Origin: Actinomycetospora sp. NBRC 106375
Lineage (GTDB): Bacteria > Actinomycetota > Actinomycetes > Mycobacteriales > Pseudonocardiaceae
Direction of reading: 5' to 3'
NCBI RefSeq assembly: GCF_030269665.1
Contig: NZ_BSTS01000005.1
Coordinates: forward strand, 186,001-250,000
DNA: 64,000 nt
A program made the position numbers and the translations under genes. Positions 58,849-64,000 of the stretch are shown in pieces; the first letter of the stretch is position 1, and each line of letters opens with the position of its first letter. A model generated the notes under the pieces. The model was given only the letters and a program-made list of their open reading frames with translations. It was not told the DNA's origin and ran no database searches.

Positions 58849-58888
58849 GTGAGCAGTTGGCGCCCCTACCGGGGCGCCAACTGCTCAC
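58849..58888. terminator. GTGAGC-type hairpin, copy A6 (arms identical to A1)
   Basis: Perfect 18-bp inverted repeat GTGAGCAGTTGGCGCCCC with loop TACC. Both arms are identical to those at 5736-5775. On the minus strand the DHA2 exporter gene reads through the right arm and stops at TAG (58868-58866) at the loop; its last residues (REQLAP) are encoded by the hairpin. Confidence 0.85.
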
Positions 58889-60290
58889 GCAGGCCGAGGG
58901 TCACGACCAGGGCGGCGGCGAGGACGAGGGCGCCGGCGACGAGGTAGGCGGTGCGGAAGCCCTCCGCCTGCGCCAGGAGCGGGGCGACACCCTCCGACGC
59001 CAGCGCCTGGGCGCGTCCCGACGCCACGGCCGCGAGCACCGCGATCCCGATCGCGCCGCCGACCTGCTGGCCGGTGTTGGCGAGGCCCGAGGTCAGCCCG
59101 GCCGTGTCGGCGTCCGCGTCGCTCATGACCACCGAGGTCACCGACGGCATGACGAGACCCGCGCCGAGCCCGAGCAGCAGCAGCGCCGGCAGGAGGTCGG
59201 TGAGGTAGTCGGTGCCGGGGACGACCACGAGCACCGCGAAGCCGGCGAGCAGCAGCCCCAACCCCGCGAGCAGCACGCGGCGGGCGGTCCACCGCGCGAT
59301 CAGGGGACCGGCGACCCGCAGCGCGACAACCCCGATGACGGCGGCGACCGGCACCATCGCCAGGCCGGTGGCGGCCGGCGAGTAGCCGAGCACCTGCTGC
59401 AGGAACAGCGCGGTGGCGAACTGGAAGCCCATCATCGCGGCGATCGTCAGCACTTGGGCGAGGTTGCCCAGCGACACCGACCGCAAGCGCAGCACCCGCG
59501 GGGGGACGAGCGGGGCGGCACCGAGGGCCTGGCGCGCGCCGAAGCCCGCGAGCAGCAGGAGCGCCGCCGCCCCGGCGACCCACGAGAACTCCACGATCGC
59601 GAACACGAGCGCGGCGAGCCCGAGCGTCACGAGCAGGGCGCCGAGCAGGTCCGGGCGGGTCCCGTCGTGGCGCGCGGGGTCCGCCGCCACGCACCGCAGC
59701 ACCAGCACCGTCGCCGCCACCCCGATGGGCACGTTGATGATGAAGATCGCGCGCCATCCGACGGCCTCGGTGAGCACCCCGCCGAGCAGCAGGCCCAGCG
59801 AGGCGCCCGCGGCGCCGACGAACGCGTAGGCGCCGAGCGCCCGCGCGCGGTCGCGCTCTCGTCGGGTCGAGCTCCGCTCCGCTCCGTCTCCCCCGTCGTC
59901 GAACAGCGACACCACCATCCCGAGCACCACCGACGACGCCATCGCCGCGGCGACGCCCTGGACGGCGCGGGCGGCCACCAGCATCGCCGGACCCGTCGCC
60001 AGCCCGCAGGCGAGCGAGGCGAGGACGAAGAGCACGAGGCCCGCGACGAGCATCCGGCGACGGCCCACGAGGTCGCCGAGGCGTCCGGCGAGCAGGAGCA
60101 GCCCGCCGAGCGGGACGAGGTAGGCGTTGACGGTCCACGACAGGCCGGCGTCGGTGAAGCCCAGGTCGTCCCGGAGGGCGGGCAGGGCGACGCTGACGAT
60201 CGTCCCGTCCAAGATGATCATGAGCATGGACGTGCTGAGTGCCGCGAGCGCGATCCAGGGGGATGCGGTGCGGCGGTCGGCGAGCAGCAT
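58866..60290 (-). CDS. DHA2-family MFS exporter
   Basis: A 474-residue drug:proton antiporter-like protein with about 14 membrane helices. Typical parts: MLMIILDGTIVSVALPALR (motif D1), GRLGDLVGRRRMLVAG (motif A), ARAVQGVAAAMASS (motif B region), and GAAGASLGLLLGGVLTEAVG (motif C). A loop of about 16 residues, DGGDGAERSSTRRERD, before RARALGAY is encoded by the 29-bp repeat and looks like an in-frame insertion relative to usual relatives. The MarR gene upstream on the same strand is the likely regulator. The C terminus is encoded by hairpin A6. Confidence 0.93.
   Translation of the reverse strand: MLLADRRTASPWIALAALSTSMLMIILDGTIVSVALPALRDDLGFTDAGLSWTVNAYLVPLGGLLLLAGRLGDLVGRRRMLVAGLVLFVLASLACGLATGPAMLVAARAVQGVAAAMASSVVLGMVVSLFDDGGDGAERSSTRRERDRARALGAYAFVGAAGASLGLLLGGVLTEAVGWRAIFIINVPIGVAATVLVLRCVAADPARHDGTRPDLLGALLVTLGLAALVFAIVEFSWVAGAAALLLLAGFGARQALGAAPLVPPRVLRLRSVSLGNLAQVLTIAAMMGFQFATALFLQQVLGYSPAATGLAMVPVAAVIGVVALRVAGPLIARWTARRVLLAGLGLLLAGFAVLVVVPGTDYLTDLLPALLLLGLGAGLVMPSVTSVVMSDADADTAGLTSGLANTGQQVGGAIGIAVLAAVASGRAQALASEGVAPLLAQAEGFRTAYLVAGALVLAAALVVTLGLREQLAPR
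59864..59892. repeat. 29-bp interspersed repeat, copy inside the DHA2 exporter gene
   Basis: Matches 50448-50476 at 28 of 29 positions (C for T near the end). It lies in frame in the DHA2 gene, coding part of a hydrophilic loop. A shorter related stretch (GCGGAGCGGAGCT) occurs near 20610 in the valS divergent region. Confidence 0.75.
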
Positions 60291-60301
60291 GGCTCCGACC
60301 G

Positions 60302-60341
60302 TAGCAGAACGTCTATTTCAGAACTATCCCGAGTAGACTCA
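60302..60341 (-). promoter_or_regulatory. A/T-rich region between MarR and DHA2 genes, possible MarR operator
   Basis: In an otherwise GC-rich window this gap is A/T-rich and holds a direct repeat CAGAAC-N8-CAGAAC (around 60305-60325). It lies directly ahead of the DHA2 start, so it could contain a promoter and MarR site. The exact boxes are not certain. Confidence 0.35.
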
Positions 60342-60803
60342 TCACGTTCGGGACGACCGCCGCGGCGGGCGAGCGTCCACCCCGCCGCGCAGGGGCCCCT
60401 CGACGAGCCGGGTCAGCCCGTCGACGACGGTGTCGCGATCCGCCCCGAGCGCCCCGAGGACCTCGTCGTAGAGGCCCTGGATGACGGTCGCGGCCTTCTC
60501 CACGAGCGCCTCGCCCTCGGCGGTGGTCTCGACCAGCCGGGCGCGGCGGTCGGTCGGCGACGGCACGCGGCGGGCGAGCCCCGCGCGCTCGAGGCCGTCG
60601 AGCGTGGTGACCATCGTGGTCTTGTCGAGCAGGGCCTCCTCGGCGATCTGGCCCTGGGTGCGGTCGGCCGCGGAGGCCTTGTCGAGCACGCAGTACTGCC
60701 GCGCGGTGAGCCCGAGGTCGGCGAGGGCCGTGGTCATCCGCGCGGCCAGCGACTCGCTCGTCTTGTCGAGGAGGAAGCTCAGGTCCGGGGTCACGCGCGC
60801 CAT
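60342..60803 (-). CDS. MarR family transcriptional regulator
   Basis: A 153-residue winged-helix regulator: LTARQYCVLDKASAADRTQG, QIAEEALLDKTTMVTTLDGL (recognition helix) and GLARRVPSPTDRRARLVETT (wing). MarR proteins commonly repress adjacent efflux genes and respond to phenolic compounds. The ATG at 60803 is six bases after TATCGT (minus strand), another leaderless -10 signature. The DHA2 exporter gene follows 51 bases downstream on the same strand. Divergent from prpE. Confidence 0.93.
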   Translation of the reverse strand: MARVTPDLSFLLDKTSESLAARMTTALADLGLTARQYCVLDKASAADRTQGQIAEEALLDKTTMVTTLDGLERAGLARRVPSPTDRRARLVETTAEGEALVEKAATVIQGLYDEVLGALGADRDTVVDGLTRLVEGPLRGGVDARPPRRSSRT

Positions 60804-60884
60804 GTCGTCACGATACGGAACTTTCCGGAACGGGACGATCTGTGTGCGTCCGTTCGGGCAGTGCGCCGGGTCCCGGCGCGTGGT

Positions 60885-60890
60885 TAGTGT
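60885..60890 (+). promoter_or_regulatory. Leaderless -10 box of prpE
   Basis: TAGTGT fits TANNNT and lies seven bases before the prpE ATG at 60898, so the transcript is probably leaderless. Confidence 0.5.
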
Positions 60891-60897
60891 CCGGGCC

Positions 60898-62787
60898 ATG
60901 AGTGGCGAGTACCGGCAGGCCTACGACCGCAGCATGACCGACCCCGACGGCTTCTGGCGCGAGGCCGCCGGTCTCATCGACTGGTACCGCGAGCCCGACA
61001 CGATCATGGACGCGTCGCGGCTGCCGTTCTCGACGTGGTTCGCCGGCGGCGAGCTCAACACCTGCCACAACGCCCTCGACCGCCACGTCGACGCCGGGCG
61101 CGGCGACCAGCTCGCCCTCGTCCACGACTCGCCGGTCACCGACGATCGCCAGAAGTTCACCTACCGCGAGCTGCGCGACCGCGTCGCCACGTTCGCCGGC
61201 GTCCTGCGCTCGCAGGGGGTCGGCAAGGGCGACCGGGTGATCATCTACATGCCGATGATCCCCGAGGCCGCCGTCGCGATGCTGGCCTGTGCGCGGCTCG
61301 GCGCGGTCCACTCGGTGGTCTTCGGCGGGTTCGCCGCCCGCGAGCTCGCGGTGCGCATCGACGACGCGCAGCCCTCGGCGATCGTCAGCGCCTCGTGCGG
61401 CATCGAGGGCAAGCGGGTCATCGAGTACAAGCCGCTGCTCGACAAGGCCATCGAGCTGGCCTCGCACGACCCGGGCCGCTCGATCGTCTTCCAGCGCCCG
61501 CAGTACACCGCCGAGATGACCGAGCGCGACGTCGACTGGGCCCAGGCGGTCGAGGACGCCGAGCCGACCGAGTGCGTGCCGGTCCAGGCCACCGACCCGC
61601 TCTACGTCCTCTACACCTCCGGCACCACCGGCAAGCCCAAGGGCGTGCAGCGGGACAACGGCGGTCACGCGGTGGCGCTGGCGTGGTCGATGCAGAACGT
61701 CTACGACGTCGGTCCCGGCGAGGTCATGTTCACCGCCTCCGACGTCGGCTGGGTCGTCGGGCACTCCTACATCGTCTACGCGCCCCTGCTCATCGGGGCG
61801 ACGACCGTGCTCTACGAGGGCAAGCCGATCGGGACGCCCGACGCCGGCCAGTTCTGGCGCGTGATCCAGGAGCACGGGGTGAAGGCGCTCTTCACCGCCC
61901 CCACCGCGTTCCGGGGCATCAAGAAGGAGGACCCGGACGCGGTCCTGCTGCGCGACTACGACATCTCGACGCTGGAGACGCTCTTCCTCGCCGGGGAGCG
62001 CCTCGACCCGGAGACCTGGACGTGGGCGTCGGAGAAGCTCGGCGTGCCGGTGGTCGACCACTGGTGGCAGACCGAGACGGGCTGGCCGATCGCGGCAAAC
62101 CTCCGCGGTCTCGAGCCGATGGAGCTCAAGGCCGGGTCGCCGTCGGTGCCCGTCCCCGGCTACCAGGTGGAGATCCTCGACGTCGACGGCACCGTCCTGC
62201 CGCGGGGCGAGGAGGGCGCGATCACGATCAAGCTCCCGCTGCCCCCGGGCTGCCTGCAGACGCTGTGGAACGACGACGAGCGCTTCCGCGAGTCGTACAT
62301 GTCGCGCTACGAGGGCTACTACCTCACCGGCGACGGCGGCTACCTCGACGCCGACGGCTACCTCTACGTCATGGGCCGCACCGACGACGTCATCAACGTC
62401 GCCGGGCACCGCCTGTCCACCGGGTCCATGGAGGAGGTCCTCTCGGGGCACCGGGACGTCGCCGAGTGCGCGGTCATCGGGGTCTACGACTCGATGAAGG
62501 GCCAGGTCCCGCGCGGCTTCGTCGTGCTCAAGGCCGGTGTCGAGCGCGACGAGTCCGAGCTCTCCGCCGAGCTCGTCGCGATGGTCCGCGACGAGGTCGG
62601 CGCCGTGGCGTCGTTCAAGAACGTCGCAGTCGTGCCGGCCCTGCCCAAGACCCGCTCGGGCAAGGTGCTGCGCAAGACCATGCGCGGCATCGCCGACGGC
62701 AAGGACGAGGCCGTGCCGTCGACGATCGACGACGCGAGCGTGCTCGACACCCTGCGCCCGGTGCTCCAGAAGGGGCCGGGTGCCTGA
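60898..62787 (+). CDS. prpE: Propionyl-CoA synthetase
   Basis: A 629-residue acyl-CoA synthetase of the acetyl-/propionyl-CoA synthetase group. ATP-binding core LYVLYTSGTTGKPKGVQRDN, DVGWVVGHSYIVYAPLL, the acyl pocket with VDHWWQTETGWPIAAN, YYLTGDGGYLDADGYLYVMG, NVAGHRLSTGSMEEVL and the catalytic Lys in PKTRSGKVLRKTM. RLSTGSMEEVL and the length favour PrpE over Acs. It would activate propionate (or acetate) taken up for example by MctP. This Lys is a known target of acetylation reversed by sirtuins, and one is encoded at 44413. A leaderless -10 precedes the ATG. Confidence 0.92.
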   Translation: MSGEYRQAYDRSMTDPDGFWREAAGLIDWYREPDTIMDASRLPFSTWFAGGELNTCHNALDRHVDAGRGDQLALVHDSPVTDDRQKFTYRELRDRVATFAGVLRSQGVGKGDRVIIYMPMIPEAAVAMLACARLGAVHSVVFGGFAARELAVRIDDAQPSAIVSASCGIEGKRVIEYKPLLDKAIELASHDPGRSIVFQRPQYTAEMTERDVDWAQAVEDAEPTECVPVQATDPLYVLYTSGTTGKPKGVQRDNGGHAVALAWSMQNVYDVGPGEVMFTASDVGWVVGHSYIVYAPLLIGATTVLYEGKPIGTPDAGQFWRVIQEHGVKALFTAPTAFRGIKKEDPDAVLLRDYDISTLETLFLAGERLDPETWTWASEKLGVPVVDHWWQTETGWPIAANLRGLEPMELKAGSPSVPVPGYQVEILDVDGTVLPRGEEGAITIKLPLPPGCLQTLWNDDERFRESYMSRYEGYYLTGDGGYLDADGYLYVMGRTDDVINVAGHRLSTGSMEEVLSGHRDVAECAVIGVYDSMKGQVPRGFVVLKAGVERDESELSAELVAMVRDEVGAVASFKNVAVVPALPKTRSGKVLRKTMRGIADGKDEAVPSTIDDASVLDTLRPVLQKGPGA

Positions 62788-62795
62788 CGGCAGGT

Positions 62796-62831
62796 GAGCA
62801 GTGTGGACGGCGATAGCCGTCCACACTGCTC
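62796..62831. terminator. GTGAGC-type hairpin, copy A7
   Basis: Perfect 16-bp inverted repeat GAGCAGTGTGGACGGC with loop GATA, between convergent prpE and SLT genes. The outermost GT/AC of the family arm is interrupted on the right side (GCTCCTAC), so this copy is slightly degenerate. Confidence 0.8.
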
Positions 62832-62869
62832 CTACCAGCGCGATTCAACTCAGCACGCCGATAGGGCAC

Positions 62870-63742
62870 CTAGCCGGCGCGGCCGAGGCCGTCGTCCGGC
62901 AGCGCCGAGCCGCCGTAGCCGACGTAGTTGCCCGAGGAGTTGCGCAGCCCGCCGTTGGCGACGTCCTCGATGCTGTGGTTCGCGATCATCGTGCGGACGC
63001 CGGCGGTGATGTTCGCGACCGGGTCGAAGATGCCGCGGTCGGCGAGCGAGGGCAGCACCGCGTTGCGGAACGTCGTGTCAATGAGCTGCATCAGGCCCTT
63101 CGACGGGGTGCCGGCCGAGGCGTTCGAGTCCCAGTCGTTCACGGCGTCGGCGTTGCCGGTCGACTCCCGCATGATGATCTTCTTGACGCCCGGAGCGAGG
63201 CGCTGCGGGAGGCCCAGGAGGCCGAGGGCCTTGGCGATCTGGCCGTCGAGGGTCCGCTCGTTCCCGGCGTCGTAGGCCCGCCCGAACTCCAGCGGCCCGT
63301 TCTCACGCTCGACGCTCATCGACTTCATCAGGGCGGAGACGTCGGTCTGGTCGCCGGCGCTGGGCTCGTCGTCCGACGACGAGGAGGGCGACGAGGACGT
63401 CGCCGCCGACGCGGGCATGGTGATCGGGCTGACGCCCGCCACGGCACCGCCCACACCGCCGGGCGCGGCCCGGTGCTGCGAGGCGAGGGAGAGGGCCGCG
63501 GTGGTCGCGGCCGGGTCGACGGCCGCGACGTTCGTGGCCTGCGGCGCCTCGGCGTCGGCGACGTGGGTGCCGAGCGTCTGCACGGCCGGGAGGACGGCAC
63601 CGGCGGCGACGGCGGCGACGAGGACGGAGCCCGTGGTCGACGAGGAACGGAGGGTTGACCGGCGGCCGTTCGGGATAGCCCCGAGCGAGAAGGGAGTGGT
63701 CTCCGGCTCGTCGTCGCGCCCGCTGCGCCCGTGTCGCGCCAC
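62870..63742 (-). CDS. Secreted lytic transglycosylase (SLT domain)
   Basis: A 290-residue exported wall hydrolase. A basic start and a hydrophobic segment (VLVAAVAAGAVLPAVQTLGT; about 40-60) form a signal or anchor. A Ser/Ala-rich linker leads to a C-terminal SLT domain with the catalytic Glu in IIMRESTGNADAVN, the GLMQLIDTTF motif, and GVRTMIANHSIED. It would cleave the glycan strands of peptidoglycan. The GTG at 63742 is supported by GAGGTGA six bases upstream. A site shared with the HesB-like promoter lies about 65 bases upstream. Confidence 0.9.
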   Translation of the reverse strand: MARHGRSGRDDEPETTPFSLGAIPNGRRSTLRSSSTTGSVLVAAVAAGAVLPAVQTLGTHVADAEAPQATNVAAVDPAATTAALSLASQHRAAPGGVGGAVAGVSPITMPASAATSSSPSSSSDDEPSAGDQTDVSALMKSMSVERENGPLEFGRAYDAGNERTLDGQIAKALGLLGLPQRLAPGVKKIIMRESTGNADAVNDWDSNASAGTPSKGLMQLIDTTFRNAVLPSLADRGIFDPVANITAGVRTMIANHSIEDVANGGLRNSSGNYVGYGGSALPDDGLGRAG

Positions 63743-64000
63743 GCGTCGTCACCTCAGCTCGTCGTCGGGATGAGGCCCGCGGCGCGAAGAGGGGGAGCGT
63801 GCCGGCGTGACCATTCCGTGATCGGACTGCTCGAAACATAGCGATCCGGTGAGAGCCGCTCGCGACCCCTCCCCCGTCCGAGGTGCCTTCGTGGCGCCCC
63901 GGTTCGCCGGGTCGTGGCGACGGGAGGTCCGACGGGCGGCCGGTCGGGTCGGATGCGCTTCCGTGCCTGCCCGTGGGCGGACGATCACGGACGTCGAGCG
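63743..64000 (-). promoter_or_regulatory. Long upstream region of the SLT gene
   Basis: About 258 bases without a convincing gene up to the window edge. It holds the CGTGACCATTCCGTGA site (63806-63821), a TATGTT hexamer on the minus strand (63840-63835) that could be a -10 box, and a G-rich, possibly folded stretch further upstream (about 63865-63930). Wall hydrolase genes of actinobacteria often have the c-di-AMP riboswitch here, but I cannot identify its conserved parts. Confidence 0.4.

Noticed and set aside
1..64000. CRISPR array, tRNA, rRNA, insertion sequence or prophage
   Set aside because: No regularly spaced repeats, no tRNA T-loop with acceptor stem, and no transposase, integrase or phage structural gene could be recognised in either strand.

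Overview
This window is a very GC-rich chromosomal segment from an actinobacterium, most likely Pseudonocardiaceae (Pseudonocardia- or Actinomycetospora-like). Evidence: almost every third codon position is G or C, GTG starts are common, genes overlap at ATGA/GTGA/TGATG junctions, a mycothiol-dependent maleylpyruvate isomerase-type enzyme is encoded, the amidase carries LGFP wall-binding repeats, one sensor kinase has the actinobacterial MacS-type layout, and a MctP/DUF3311 carboxylate permease pair is present. I see no phage, plasmid, transposon, CRISPR array, rRNA or tRNA. Coding is dense; the only gene-free stretch over 300 bases is 12961-13321.

Layout. 1-5.7 kb: end of a membrane protein, carboxylesterase, a CxxC hypothetical, an EcsC-like protein, a secreted PGRP amidase and a SirB1-type protein. 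5.7-11.1 kb: carotenoid oxygenase, divergent PadR regulator, ABC exporter, GNAT acetyltransferase and VC0807-type membrane protein, probably one regulon because the same 14-bp-periodic operator lies before padR/oxygenase and before the VC0807-type gene. 11.1-17 kb: MacS-like two-component system, degenerate membrane-anchored Hsp70-like protein, hemerythrin, an HTH/disordered/nuclease-like protein and a cysteine-less HesB-like protein. 17-23.5 kb: DUF6925-type protein, valS, quinone oxidoreductase, a frameshifted DUF4190/DUF4352-type lipid-less membrane protein, and the mycothiol enzyme. 23.6-29 kb: assimilatory nitrate/nitrite operon (nitrate reductase, small unknown protein, nirB, nirD) with a GlnR-type site. 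29-34 kb: luciferase-like monooxygenase, pntAB transhydrogenase, ankyrin protein. 34-42 kb: second two-component system, phosphodiesterase, mctP permease pair, LuxR regulator and SnoaL-like protein. 42-52 kb: GTP-type PEP carboxykinase, sirtuin, TldD/TldE protease pair, calcium-repeat-like small protein and two adjacent dynamin-like GTPases. 52-58 kb: trmB, NYN protein, SRPBCC protein, third two-component system, amidohydrolase. 58-64 kb: DHA2 exporter with MarR regulator, propionyl-CoA synthetase, and a secreted SLT transglycosylase.

How it fits together. Most of the window is housekeeping: carbon (mctP uptake, prpE, pckG), nitrogen (nitrate assimilation), redox (pntAB) and cell wall (amidase, transglycosylase). 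The least explained signals are at DNA level: (i) seven intergenic hairpins with a common outer arm GTGAGC and variable inner stems, two of them identical in both arms though 53 kb apart, and several supplying the TGA stop codon of one or both flanking genes; (ii) a second hairpin family sharing GGCGCCCTCGCTGCT; (iii) the periodic GACATGTC operator; (iv) a 29-bp interspersed repeat that fills the gap between the dynamin genes and also sits in frame inside the DHA2 exporter; (v) repeated leaderless start signatures (TANNNT 6-8 bases before the start codon).
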